Shown piece after piece: positions 26,265 through 34,857 of a stretch of 64,000 nucleotides of DNA (its first letter is position 1; each line of letters opens with the position of its first letter). The stretch covers positions 1 through 64,000 of the forward strand of contig NZ_JPWF01000006.1 of the NCBI RefSeq assembly GCF_003326675.1. The letters run 5' to 3'. The notes beneath the pieces were generated by a model. It saw only the letters and a program-made list of their open reading frames with translations, did no database searches and was not told the DNA's origin. This DNA comes from Thalassospira profundimaris (lineage in GTDB: Bacteria; Pseudomonadota; Alphaproteobacteria; Rhodospirillales; Thalassospiraceae). The position numbers and the translations under genes are program-made.

Positions 26265-27067
26265 CCCGCGATATTGATGTCTTTGCGCAGGTCGCGGAAA
26301 AAATGCTTTCCGCGTCGCGCCCGATTGCCCGTGATAATTTCAGAAGCCGGCTTTTGGTTGAACGCAAATCGGATCAAAGCCCGGTCACACGGGCAGACCG
26401 CATGATCGAAACCGCGATGAAGGCCGTTCTTGAACGGGAATTGCCGACGCATGGTATTCTTGGCGAAGAACATGGCGCGCATGGTCTTGATACCCGTTAT
26501 GTCTGGGTGATTGATCCGATTGACGGCACCAAAAGCTTTATTTCCGGGGTGCCTTTGTTTGGCACCCTGATCGCGTTGCTTGATCATGGTGTGCCGATCT
26601 TGGGTGTGATTGATATGCCGATGCTTGGTGAATGCTGGAACGCGCAAACAGGGCATGGCGCGTTTTTCGGACAGGAAAAATGCCAAACCTGCGCAGTCAC
26701 AAAGCTGGAAGACGCAATCCTGTTTGCCACATCCCCCGATCAGTTCAAGGGCACGGATATTGCCATCTTTGACCTTCTTGCCAAATCATGTGTCGACCGC
26801 CGGTTTGGGGGCGATTGTTACAGCTATGGCCTTTTGGCATCGGGTCACATTGACCTGATCCTTGAAGCGGATTTGCAGCCCTATGATTTCATGGCGCTGG
26901 TGCCTGTGGTGACAGAGGCCGGTGGTGTTATCACCGATTGGGAAGGCAATGCTCTGACCCTGTCATCCTCTGGACGGGTATTGGCTGCGGCAACGCCGGA
27001 ACTGCATCAAATGGCCTTGGCCAAAATCACCGATGTTCGTCGTTCACTGCAAAACAAGGTCGCCTAG
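26261..27067 (+). CDS. Inositol-monophosphatase-family phosphatase (HisN-like)
   Basis: Mg-dependent phosphatase of 268 residues. The motifs are GILGEEHG, WVIDPIDGTKSFISGVPLFGTLIALL and LQPYDFMALVPVVTEAGG. The SFISGVPLFGTLIAL pattern is closest to the histidinol-phosphatase/HisN and related sugar-phosphatase subgroup. The start overlaps the DeoR stop by four bases, so it belongs to the uptake operon. It probably dephosphorylates the imported ligand or its metabolite; histidinol phosphate is an alternative from family resemblance only. Its last four bases overlap the convergent Memo-AMMECR1 gene. Confidence 0.85.
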   Translation: MTRDIDVFAQVAEKMLSASRPIARDNFRSRLLVERKSDQSPVTRADRMIETAMKAVLERELPTHGILGEEHGAHGLDTRYVWVIDPIDGTKSFISGVPLFGTLIALLDHGVPILGVIDMPMLGECWNAQTGHGAFFGQEKCQTCAVTKLEDAILFATSPDQFKGTDIAIFDLLAKSCVDRRFGGDCYSYGLLASGHIDLILEADLQPYDFMALVPVVTEAGGVITDWEGNALTLSSSGRVLAAATPELHQMALAKITDVRRSLQNKVA

Positions 27068-28530
27068 GCATCCCAGAACCCGGTCGGGATAACATCCCGG
27101 CCTGCAATGCCACGGGTGATGAAACGCTGGGCTTGCATGGTGTTTGACCAGTAATCCATCGGCAATCCGGCCTTGCGTTTCAGGTGGGCGACAAAATCCT
27201 TGGGATCGGGCAACTGATCCCAAACCTGTGGCAGGAACAGGCCGCGACGATTGCTATCCGACAGGATGATGCCGTCTTCAAACGGTGTCAGTCTGGCAAT
27301 CAGATCTGCTTCGTCCTGAAACGCGAACGGATGGGGCGGCGACAGGACCGAGATCGACAGTTCAAGGTCGTCATTGATCTCGTCTTTCGACAATCCGGCA
27401 AAGCGCGGATCGCGAAACGCCGCCTTGAACGCGTTTTCACAAAGATCGGAGGCAAGGTCGGCATGGGCAATGATCGACCCGATGCAGCCGCGCAATTGCC
27501 CGGATTTCTTTAACGTCACAAAACACGCCCCCGGTGCGGCAAGGGCAGGTGCGACTTCGCCGGGGGACACATGCAATGGTGCCCCGGTTTCAAGCCCGTG
27601 CAGGATCGATTTGCGGCACAGATCAAGCATGGCCGGGCCTTGGGCCTTGATCAAATCTTCGGTCGCCTTGGCGAAATTGTCTTCGGTGCTGTCAGGCTTG
27701 GTCATGGGCTGGTTGCTTTCTTCATAAAGCGCCCAGGCGCCATAGCCGACCACACGGGATTTATCGCCGGTCACATCACCGGAATTGCGCATCCCCAATG
27801 TTTCTATCCGCATATTGCGGTTCCGCGCCGACAGCAACATACCCGCCACCGGAAGCGCGCCACAGGCATCATCACTTCCGATATTTTCCGCATCAAACGT
27901 TTCGATCATGCGGCGGGTGTTGCCATCCATGCGCTTGGCGGTGTCATAATCATGGAAATGAGACAGGTCCGATGAAATAACAATCAGGGTTTCCGGGCCA
28001 CCCCAAAGTTTTTCAATGACCTCACCCACCTGACGCGGGCTGCACCGACTGACCAGAAGCGGCACAATGCCGATATCTGCTGTTTCGCCAAACAGGCGCT
28101 GAATAAACGGCAATTCGATCTCAAGCCCGTGTTCAAGCTTGTGCGCGTCATCAAGCATCTGAACCTGTGGCAGTGAAAGAGCGGTTTGCAGGGCCATAAG
28201 ATCGCAGCGCATATTGCCAAGTGGTGTGGCAAAGCCATCGGCCTTGGCCAGTGCAATGCCCTGAAAAGCCATACGGTGTGCCGGGCCGATGATCAGGATA
28301 CGCTTTATCTGCCCCTTAAGGGCGCGCACCGTGGCAAAGCCAAGGGCGGCAATCGCACCCGAAAACATCAAACCGGCATGGGGCACAATGATCGCCTTGG
28401 GAATGGCCGCATTCTGCGTGGCATCGGAATGCAAGGCAGCATCAATCAGCCCGTCAATCTCGCTGCGCAGGATATCAGCATCAGCAGGATAAAAAGTTCC
28501 GGCAACGGCAGGCGGGCGAATAATGCTCAT
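27064..28530 (-). CDS. AmmeMemoRadiSam system fusion: Memo (AmrB) + AMMECR1 (AmrA)
   Basis: Single polypeptide of 488 residues joining two partners that are separate genes in many genomes. Residues 1 to about 270 are a Memo domain, related to LigB-type extradiol dioxygenases. The likely metal ligands are His in IIVPHAGLMFSG, His in GPAHRMAF, His in SSDLSHFHDYDT and Cys in DACGALPVAG. Residues from about 285 form the AMMECR1 domain with its LRGCIGS motif and the ELSISVLSPP strand. It is divergent from the radical SAM gene, with about 90 bp between. The biochemical role of the trio is not established. The fusion supports direct cooperation of the two domains. Confidence 0.92.
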   Translation of the reverse strand: MSIIRPPAVAGTFYPADADILRSEIDGLIDAALHSDATQNAAIPKAIIVPHAGLMFSGAIAALGFATVRALKGQIKRILIIGPAHRMAFQGIALAKADGFATPLGNMRCDLMALQTALSLPQVQMLDDAHKLEHGLEIELPFIQRLFGETADIGIVPLLVSRCSPRQVGEVIEKLWGGPETLIVISSDLSHFHDYDTAKRMDGNTRRMIETFDAENIGSDDACGALPVAGMLLSARNRNMRIETLGMRNSGDVTGDKSRVVGYGAWALYEESNQPMTKPDSTEDNFAKATEDLIKAQGPAMLDLCRKSILHGLETGAPLHVSPGEVAPALAAPGACFVTLKKSGQLRGCIGSIIAHADLASDLCENAFKAAFRDPRFAGLSKDEINDDLELSISVLSPPHPFAFQDEADLIARLTPFEDGIILSDSNRRGLFLPQVWDQLPDPKDFVAHLKRKAGLPMDYWSNTMQAQRFITRGIAGRDVIPTGFWDA

Positions 28531-28622
28531 TCATGTTCCAATCGCATGACTTCCTTTGAAAAAGATAGCGATCAGGACTAGATTTTCAAAGTGGAAGCTT
28601 TGCCAAAAAGAAAGCCCGTTTG

Positions 28623-29720
28623 ATGAATATGACCACCCCGCAGGTCGATACAGTCCCCGCCCGCTACTGGCACCATCTGGACGATGGGCGGATTCAGTGC
28701 GATGTCTGTCCGCGTTTTTGCAAGCTCAATGACGGGCAACGGGGCTTGTGCTTTGTTCGGGCGCGCGAAGGGGATCAGATGGTTCTGACCACCTGGGGGC
28801 GGTCATCGGGCTTTTGCATTGATCCGATCGAGAAAAAGCCGCTCAACCATTTCCTGCCCGGAACGCCGATCCTGTCATTCGGTACGGCGGGCTGCAATCT
28901 GACCTGCAAATTCTGCCAGAATTACGAGATTTCCAAAGCCCGCCAGATGGACAAGCTTTCATCGCTGGCAACACCGGAAATGATTGCCCAAACCGCCAAG
29001 GCACATGGCTGTTCATCTGTGGCCTTCACCTATAACGACCCGGTGATTTTCCTTGAATATGCGGTGGATGTTGCCCAAGCCTGCCGGGAAATTGGATTGC
29101 GTACGGTGGCGGTCACGGCGGGCTATATTGGCGACAAGGCGCGCGAGGAATTTTTCCGTCATATGGATGCGGCCAATGTCGACCTGAAGGGCTTTACAGA
29201 CCGTTTTTATCATCAGCTTTGTTCGGCCCATCTCGACGATGTTCTTGAAACCCTCCGATACCTCAAACAGGAAACCGGGGTGTGGTTTGAACTGACCAAT
29301 CTGGTCATTCCCGGCGAGAATGACGGGGATGCGGAGTTCGATGAAATGACCGGCTGGGTGCAGTCCGAACTTGGCCCGGATGTGCCGATGCATTTCAGTG
29401 CCTTTCACCCGGACTGGAAAATGATGGATACGCCGCGTACCCCGCCCGCCACATTGATGCGGGCGCGCGACATCGCGATCAAAAATGGCATTCGATATGC
29501 CTATGTCGGCAATGTCCATGACAAGGCGGGGTCAAGTACTTATTGCCATGGCTGTGGCGATATCCTGATCGGGCGGGACTGGTATCAGTTATCGGACTGG
29601 AACCTTGATGCCCACGGTGCCTGCAAGACTTGCGGAACCCATTGCGGTGGCGTGTTTCAGGTAAACCCGGGAACCTGGGGGCCAAAGCGCCAGCCGGTAA
29701 AACTCATTTCAAAAACGTAA
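28623..29720 (+). CDS. amrS: AmmeMemoRadiSam system radical SAM enzyme (AmrS)
   Basis: Radical SAM protein of 365 residues related to pyruvate-formate-lyase activating enzymes. The N-terminal part has a Cys-rich lead (CDVCPRFCKLNDGQRGLC). The [4Fe-4S] cluster motif CNLTCKFC (CX3CX2C) follows GTAGCN. A C-terminal ribbon holds further Cys pairs (CHGCG, CKTCGTHCGG) that could bind zinc or a second cluster. It is divergent from the Memo-AMMECR1 fusion, and the two probably share a control region. The ATG at 28623 is preferred over a TTG one codon earlier. The substrate is unknown for the family. Confidence 0.93.
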   Translation: MNMTTPQVDTVPARYWHHLDDGRIQCDVCPRFCKLNDGQRGLCFVRAREGDQMVLTTWGRSSGFCIDPIEKKPLNHFLPGTPILSFGTAGCNLTCKFCQNYEISKARQMDKLSSLATPEMIAQTAKAHGCSSVAFTYNDPVIFLEYAVDVAQACREIGLRTVAVTAGYIGDKAREEFFRHMDAANVDLKGFTDRFYHQLCSAHLDDVLETLRYLKQETGVWFELTNLVIPGENDGDAEFDEMTGWVQSELGPDVPMHFSAFHPDWKMMDTPRTPPATLMRARDIAIKNGIRYAYVGNVHDKAGSSTYCHGCGDILIGRDWYQLSDWNLDAHGACKTCGTHCGGVFQVNPGTWGPKRQPVKLISKT

Positions 29721-29741
29721 TTTCAAAAAGGCAGGAACGTC

Positions 29742-30146
29742 ATGGATATCAAACGCGCAGGATCGCAAGGATCAACCACCGGATCGCCGGAATACTTCAC
29801 CGGACAGGTACGGATCGAACCGATCATAAGTGCCGCCGATCCGGCACGGGTGGCGGCGGCCAATGTGACGTTTGAACCGGGTGCGCGCACCACATGGCAC
29901 ACTCATCCGCTGGGCCAGACGATTATTATCACCGCCGGGGTCGGCCGGGCACAGCGTCAAGGCGGCCCGGTCGAAGAAATCCGCCCCGGTGATGTCGTAT
30001 GGTTCGAACCCGGTGAAAAGCACTGGCATGGTGCCGGACCCGAAACCGCCATGACCCATATTGCCATTCAGGAAAAGCTCAACGGATCGCCGGTCGACTG
30101 GCTGGAGCCGGTCAGTGACGAAGATTACCTTGGCGCCGGATCATGA
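29742..30146 (+). CDS. Cupin protein, hydroxynitrile-lyase-like
   Basis: Single-domain cupin of 134 residues. The metal-site pattern His53, His55, Gln59, His94 (in [10 protein letters not shown] and EKHWHG) is the same as I recall for the manganese cupin hydroxynitrile lyase of Granulicella. The wider family also contains proteins of unknown activity annotated near carboxymuconolactone decarboxylases. It starts 21 bp after amrS with AGGAACG upstream, so it could be on the same transcript. Real hydroxynitrile lyase activity may be incidental; the physiological role is not known. Confidence 0.82.
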   Translation: MDIKRAGSQGSTTGSPEYFTGQVRIEPIISAADPARVAAANVTFEPGARTTWHTHPLGQTIIITAGVGRAQRQGGPVEEIRPGDVVWFEPGEKHWHGAGPETAMTHIAIQEKLNGSPVDWLEPVSDEDYLGAGS

Positions 30147-30225
30147 CAATCATGACATTTTTTGTGGCGTAATCTGTTTGCTTGGCTAAAGTGCGCGCGG
30201 TTTTAAATGCATCTGGAAACGCGGC

Positions 30226-30696
30226 ATGGCTGGCATCAAAATTCGAAAAGCACGCTTGGGCGATGTCGGGGCGATTTTTGCCATTCGCAGCCGGGTTCAT
30301 GAAAACCATCTTTCGGCAGCCGAGCTTGCCGAACGCGGCATCACCAAGGCCAGTTTCGGCAAATGGGTTGCTGATGGCTATGGCATGTGGATTGCCGATC
30401 TGGATGGATCAGCAGCCGGTTTTGCGATTGCCATTCCAAGCGAGGCGACCCTTTGGGCGCTTTTTGTTGATCCCGATTTCGAAGGGCGCGGTGTCGGGGC
30501 GGCCTTGCTGCGCACGGCCGAGGAATGGCTGTTTGCCCAAGGATGCAATGACATTTCATTGACCACCGGGGCAGACCCGAAAAACCGTGCGCATGGTTTT
30601 TATGAAATGCATGGCTGGCACAGCACGGGGGATGTCGATAACGACGATGTTGAATATATCAAATCCAACCCGTCATTATCGCTGTTTGATTTCTAG
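30226..30696 (+). CDS. GNAT family N-acetyltransferase
   Basis: Cytoplasmic acetyl-CoA-dependent acetyltransferase of 156 residues. Motif A reads LWALFVDPDFEGRGVGAALL, with the acetyl-CoA pyrophosphate loop in GRGVGAA. Motif B follows as LTTGADPKNRAHGFYEMHGW. The acceptor is unknown. It is convergent with nnrS, with only 11 bp between. Confidence 0.9.
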   Translation: MAGIKIRKARLGDVGAIFAIRSRVHENHLSAAELAERGITKASFGKWVADGYGMWIADLDGSAAGFAIAIPSEATLWALFVDPDFEGRGVGAALLRTAEEWLFAQGCNDISLTTGADPKNRAHGFYEMHGWHSTGDVDNDDVEYIKSNPSLSLFDF

Positions 30697-30707
30697 GGAC
30701 TGATTGC

Positions 30708-31940
30708 TTAACGCACCGGAATGCCGCGTGTTTTCTTTTGCGACGGGCCCAAAAGAACCGGCGCATACCCGATCAGGAATGCCAGCCACCCGGCCAGCCA
30801 CATCAGGGTCGCAATCGCAAGGATCGTCAGATAATGCGCATTGCTTTGCCCGGCCAATATCCGAAACGCGGTTGAAAACCAGATCAGGCCGAATGCGGCA
30901 TTAAGCATCGTGCTGGCGCGCAATTCCCGCCCGGTATGGCCAAGGGCCGCACGTCCGGCAATGGCAATGATCATGCAAGCCATCGCCCCGCCGGTAAGGC
31001 CGTGCAGGGCATCACGCGACCCGATGGCATCGGGCCAGATCATCGATGCGCCCAGAAGTCCCAAGCCAACCGGCACCCAGAAATAGCCAAGATGCAGCAT
31101 GGCAACAATCGGTTCGCGCCAACTGTAAACCCCGCGCCAGCGGATCAGACGCACGCCATGTAGCACGCTTGCAATCAGCAACACATATCCGGGCAGGGCC
31201 GCTTCGGGATTGGTAATCAGGGTGATGATGGCAAGTGCGATGCTTGCCAGACACGCCATGTCAAACCGGCCAAACAGGACGGGCAGGGGGGCGGCAATCT
31301 GTTCGCGTTGCATCCAGTTGCGCGTAAAGGCCGGGATCACCCGCCCGCCAATCAGGGCAATCAGCAAAATGATGGTCAGGATTGCCGTTTGATACAGCAT
31401 CATCGGATCAAGGGCGATGACATCAAGGCAGGATGCGATAAACAACCCGTCAAATAGGGCAAGCACGCAAATCACCGCCAATACCCGCATGTTCTTAAGG
31501 TTACGCGCCGCAATCAGTTCACGCGCCCCCAGCGCAATCAGAAATGCGAAATAGGCCAACGCCCCGACAATCACGGCAACCGGCGGCAGGCTTTCGGCAA
31601 AGCCGATGGCAAAACGCCCCAAAAGCCATGTTGATGTAAGGGCCATTAACATCGGGCCTGCAATGGCCGGTCGTCCCGTCCAGTTGGCAATCGCGGTTAA
31701 CAGGAATCCGCCAATCGCCGCCCCGCCAAACCCGAATATCATTTCATGGGCATGCCAGTATGACGGGGTGCCAAGGCTGGGCACCGGTATCCCGTGCGCA
31801 AAGGACGCCACCCACCAGATCACGGCAACAATCGCCAGAATACCGGCAAACAGGAAAAGCGGGCGAAACGCACCACTCCAGAATGGATGGGGCTTGGTTG
31901 CTGGTTCGGTGATCGAAATCGGGGCTGGTTTGGCAGACAT
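30708..31940 (-). CDS. nnrS: NnrS family membrane protein
   Basis: Polytopic inner-membrane haem-copper protein of 410 residues with about twelve hydrophobic segments. NnrS proteins are induced by nitric oxide and protect against nitrosative stress. The start at 31940 has AGGAGG upstream; a longer frame to 32093 is not credible. Typical features are the N-terminal FRPLFLFAGILA segment, HAHEMIFGFGGAAIGGFLLTAI (ligand His residues) and LHGLTGGAMACMI. An FNR/NnrR-type site lies about 64 bp upstream. No denitrification reductase genes are in the window. Confidence 0.92.
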   Translation of the reverse strand: MSAKPAPISITEPATKPHPFWSGAFRPLFLFAGILAIVAVIWWVASFAHGIPVPSLGTPSYWHAHEMIFGFGGAAIGGFLLTAIANWTGRPAIAGPMLMALTSTWLLGRFAIGFAESLPPVAVIVGALAYFAFLIALGARELIAARNLKNMRVLAVICVLALFDGLFIASCLDVIALDPMMLYQTAILTIILLIALIGGRVIPAFTRNWMQREQIAAPLPVLFGRFDMACLASIALAIITLITNPEAALPGYVLLIASVLHGVRLIRWRGVYSWREPIVAMLHLGYFWVPVGLGLLGASMIWPDAIGSRDALHGLTGGAMACMIIAIAGRAALGHTGRELRASTMLNAAFGLIWFSTAFRILAGQSNAHYLTILAIATLMWLAGWLAFLIGYAPVLLGPSQKKTRGIPVR

Positions 31941-31997
31941 TTGCGGGCCTCCTGCAAACGGGGAAAGGCCATCATAGAGGTCTTCAAAATTGTGTCG

Positions 31998-32011
31998 TTG
32001 ATGTTGAGCAA
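31998..32011 (-). promoter_or_regulatory. FNR/NnrR-type operator upstream of nnrS
   Basis: The site TTGATGTTGAGCAA matches the FNR/CRP-family consensus TTGAT-N4-ATCAA at nine of ten fixed positions and also fits the NnrR/DNR form. It is centred about 64 bp before the nnrS start, a usual distance for activation. Control by NO or low oxygen is inferred. The pepA gene is on the other side but nearly 180 bp away. Confidence 0.65.
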
Positions 32012-32187
32012 TTTTGACGCAAACGACTTTCCGCGGCCAAAGCATTGCTTTTACGTGAAAACCCCGTGTTTTTTCGATGATAAGGCTTTTCAAGCGCGTT
32101 ATTCACGCTAGATTAGGGGCAGAATTTCAACGCGGCTGCTTTTGAAAGGGCCGCGCGCCCCGAAACATGACAGGAGTCCTGTTCACC

Positions 32188-33657
32188 ATGAAGATCACGT
32201 TTTCCGATCTCGCCATTCCGTCTGGCGGTGCCGTTATTGCCTTTGCGACCGAGGGTGCGGACCTGATGCCAAGTGCGGTTGCCCTTGACGAAGCAACCGG
32301 CGGGTCGATCACCCGTGCGATCAAGGCGTCGACCTTCAAGGGTAAAGCAGGGCAAAGCCTTCAGATTCTGGCACCGGCCAATGTAGAGCTGTCACGTGTG
32401 ATTGTGTTCGGGATTGGCAAGGAAGCCGAATTTGACGTGATCGCGGCCCAGAAGCTTGGCGGTTCGGTTACCGCACGCGCCCTTTCCACCGGCGAGAAAG
32501 AGGTTTCCGTTCTGTTTGATATGGAAAACCTTGCATCGGATTTCGCAACCGGTGCGATGTTGCGCGATTATCGTTTCGATAAATACCGCACCACCGAGAC
32601 CAAGGAAGACAAGCCTGTTCTGAAATCCCTTGATGTCGCAACCCGCGATCACAAGGAAGCCAAGAAACAGTTCGACAGCGCCAAAAAGGTCGTCGAAGGC
32701 GTGTTCTTTACCCGTGATCTTGTATCCGAACCGGCCAACGTTCTTTACCCGGAAACCTTCACCAAGGAAGTCATGGCGCTTGAAAAGCTCGGCGTCGAGA
32801 TTGATGTCCTTGATGAAAAGGAAATGAAAAAGCTTGGCATGGGCGCGCTTCTCGGCGTTGCCATGGGGTCGGCCAAGAAACCGGCGATGGTTGTCATGCG
32901 CTGGAACGGCGGCAAGAAAAAAGACGCACCGATTGCCTTTGTTGGCAAGGGTGTGACCTTTGATACCGGCGGCATTTCGATCAAACCGGCGGCCGGCATG
33001 GAAGACATGAAATGGGACATGGGCGGTGCCGGTGTCGTTTCCGGTCTGATGAAGGCCCTGGCCGGGCGCAAGGCAAAGTGCAACGTGGTTGCGGTTCTTG
33101 GTCTTGTTGAAAACATGCCGTCTTCGACCGCACAGCGTCCGGGTGACGTTGTGACCTCGATGTCGGGCCAGACCATTGAAGTCATCAATACCGACGCCGA
33201 AGGCCGTCTGGTTCTTTGTGATGCCCTGACCTATGTGCAGGAAAAATACGATCCGCGTCTGATCGTTGATCTGGCGACCCTGACGGGTGCGGTCATCATT
33301 GCCCTTGGTCATGAAAATGCCGGTCTGTTTTCCAACAACGATGATCTGGCTGCCCAGATTTCGACGGCGGGTCTTGCCGTTGATGAAGGTGTCTGGCGTC
33401 TGCCGCTGTCACCGGCCTATGACAAGCAGCTTAAATCCGACATTGCCGACATGAAAAACGTGGGCGGTCGTCCGGCCGGTTCGATCACCGCGGCCCAGTT
33501 CCTGAAGCGCTTTATCACCAAGGATCGCCCGTGGGCGCATCTTGATATCGCGGCAATGGCCTGGTCGACCGCGGACAAGGAAGTGGTCCCGAAAGGCGGC
33601 ACCGGCTTTGGCGTACGTCTGCTTGATCGCTTTGTTGCCGATAACTACGAAAACTGA
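32188..33657 (+). CDS. pepA: Leucyl aminopeptidase
   Basis: Cytosolic di-zinc aminopeptidase of 489 residues (M17 family) that removes N-terminal Leu and other residues and helps peptide turnover. CAGGAG precedes the ATG at 32188. The C-terminal catalytic domain has the metal and catalytic residues: FVGKGVTFDTGGISIKP (Lys, Asp), MKWDMGGAG (Asp) and the signature VINTDAEGRL (Asp, Glu, Arg). It lies directly upstream of holC, a common arrangement. Confidence 0.95.
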   Translation: MKITFSDLAIPSGGAVIAFATEGADLMPSAVALDEATGGSITRAIKASTFKGKAGQSLQILAPANVELSRVIVFGIGKEAEFDVIAAQKLGGSVTARALSTGEKEVSVLFDMENLASDFATGAMLRDYRFDKYRTTETKEDKPVLKSLDVATRDHKEAKKQFDSAKKVVEGVFFTRDLVSEPANVLYPETFTKEVMALEKLGVEIDVLDEKEMKKLGMGALLGVAMGSAKKPAMVVMRWNGGKKKDAPIAFVGKGVTFDTGGISIKPAAGMEDMKWDMGGAGVVSGLMKALAGRKAKCNVVAVLGLVENMPSSTAQRPGDVVTSMSGQTIEVINTDAEGRLVLCDALTYVQEKYDPRLIVDLATLTGAVIIALGHENAGLFSNNDDLAAQISTAGLAVDEGVWRLPLSPAYDKQLKSDIADMKNVGGRPAGSITAAQFLKRFITKDRPWAHLDIAAMAWSTADKEVVPKGGTGFGVRLLDRFVADNYEN

Positions 33658-33683
33658 TTTCGGTTTTTATAAACCGTAATTTG

Positions 33684-33716
33684 CGGGGCAGGGTGTGGAT
33701 CACCTTGCCCCGTTTT
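33684..33716 (+). terminator. Intrinsic terminator after pepA
   Basis: A 12-bp stem (arms 33684-33695 and 33701-33712, one G-T pair) is followed by TTTT. It lies 27 bp past the pepA stop. Confidence 0.88.
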
Positions 33717-33739
33717 CATGTTCGGGCTAGAAACATTTT

Positions 33740-34195
33740 ATGGCTGATATCTGGTTCTATCATCTCACCAGCTTGCCGCTGGAACGCGCATTGCCGACCC
33801 TGCTGTCCAAAACATTGGAGCGGGAAAAACGTGCTGTGGTGATGACGGGTAACGAACAGCGCATAGAGGCGATCAACACGCTTCTCTGGACCTATGATCC
33901 GGCAAGCTGGCTGCCGCATGGTTCGGCGGCCGATGGCGATCCTGAGATGCAGCCCGTCTGGCTGACATCCGAGGATGAAAACCCCAATGGCGCACAATTC
34001 CTGTTTCTGACCGACCGGGCGATGAGCGACAAGGTCGCGGATTACGAACGCGTCATCATGCTGTTTGATGACCGCGATTACGACGCGGTTGCCGAGGCCC
34101 GCACCCGCTGGAAAGACTGGAAAGACGCCGGGCACAAGCTTTCATACTGGCAACAGTCCCCGCAAGGTGCGTGGGAGAAAAAGGCTGAAAGCTGA
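33740..34195 (+). CDS. holC: DNA polymerase III chi subunit
   Basis: Accessory clamp-loader subunit of 151 residues that links the polymerase III holoenzyme to single-strand binding protein. The family pattern is visible: IWFYHLTSLPLERALPTLL, the VVMTGNEQRIEAINTLLW segment, SWLPHG and FLTDRAMSD. The position right after pepA is conserved in many alphaproteobacteria. It converges with the PAD operon; only 14 bp separate the two stops. Confidence 0.92.
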   Translation: MADIWFYHLTSLPLERALPTLLSKTLEREKRAVVMTGNEQRIEAINTLLWTYDPASWLPHGSAADGDPEMQPVWLTSEDENPNGAQFLFLTDRAMSDKVADYERVIMLFDDRDYDAVAEARTRWKDWKDAGHKLSYWQQSPQGAWEKKAES

Positions 34196-34209
34196 TTATT
34201 TGCCGGTGC

Positions 34210-34827
34210 TTATGGTGTTCCCGACCCTGATGTGAAATCTTCAAACAGGATTTCTACCAGCGCCTTTGTCACGTCATCCTGACTGAGTTTCCCGCCTGCC
34301 ATTTCATTAATTGCCGGGAAACTGTCAGCAGACAAATCAAAAAGCTTTGTCTGGATTTCCGATGCGCGCACTGGCCAGTCGGGATCAATTTGCGCAAGTC
34401 CCAGAAGCATGGCACGGGCCATTTGATCGGAATTGCCACCTTTGATCGCATCCTGAACTTGCGGGATTTGCTTGGCTTCGGAAACGGCAACGTCAAGTGT
34501 AGCCAAAAGATCAGCCAGTGCCTTTGCCTGATCTTGGATATCCGTCACGGGAAAGCTCTGTTCAATCTCGCGCAGCGGCGCGACGGCTGCTGATGTGCCA
34601 TAGCTTCCCAGATATGATATTGCCCCGCCAAGTTGCCAGCTTTCCCATTTTTTCCAGACCCCGGATTTGAAATCGTCAATCATCGGGGTGGCAATCGTAC
34701 CGCTGTATTGACGGAAAATCTGTTCGACGGACTGGGGTGACGGGCGGCCGGTTACACGGGTTGCATCCTGTGTTGCAAGATCGGCGATATCCTTCAGGGC
34801 CTGTTGATAGTCGCTTTGTGCGGTCAT
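34210..34827 (-). CDS. Hypothetical protein, third gene of the PAD operon
   Basis: Not recognised. A 205-residue, predominantly helical, acidic and soluble protein without signal peptide, membrane segment or Cys-based metal motif. The segment DQAKALADLLATLDVAVSEAK looks like an amphipathic helix. It starts 30 bp after the PAD stop, with GGAGCAT just before the ATG, so it is almost certainly on the same transcript. A partner, inhibitor or substrate role for the deiminase is possible but is only inferred from position. Confidence 0.72.
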   Translation of the reverse strand: MTAQSDYQQALKDIADLATQDATRVTGRPSPQSVEQIFRQYSGTIATPMIDDFKSGVWKKWESWQLGGAISYLGSYGTSAAVAPLREIEQSFPVTDIQDQAKALADLLATLDVAVSEAKQIPQVQDAIKGGNSDQMARAMLLGLAQIDPDWPVRASEIQTKLFDLSADSFPAINEMAGGKLSQDDVTKALVEILFEDFTSGSGTP

Positions 34828-34857
34828 CGGAATGCTCCTGTTTCATAGGGCATGATA

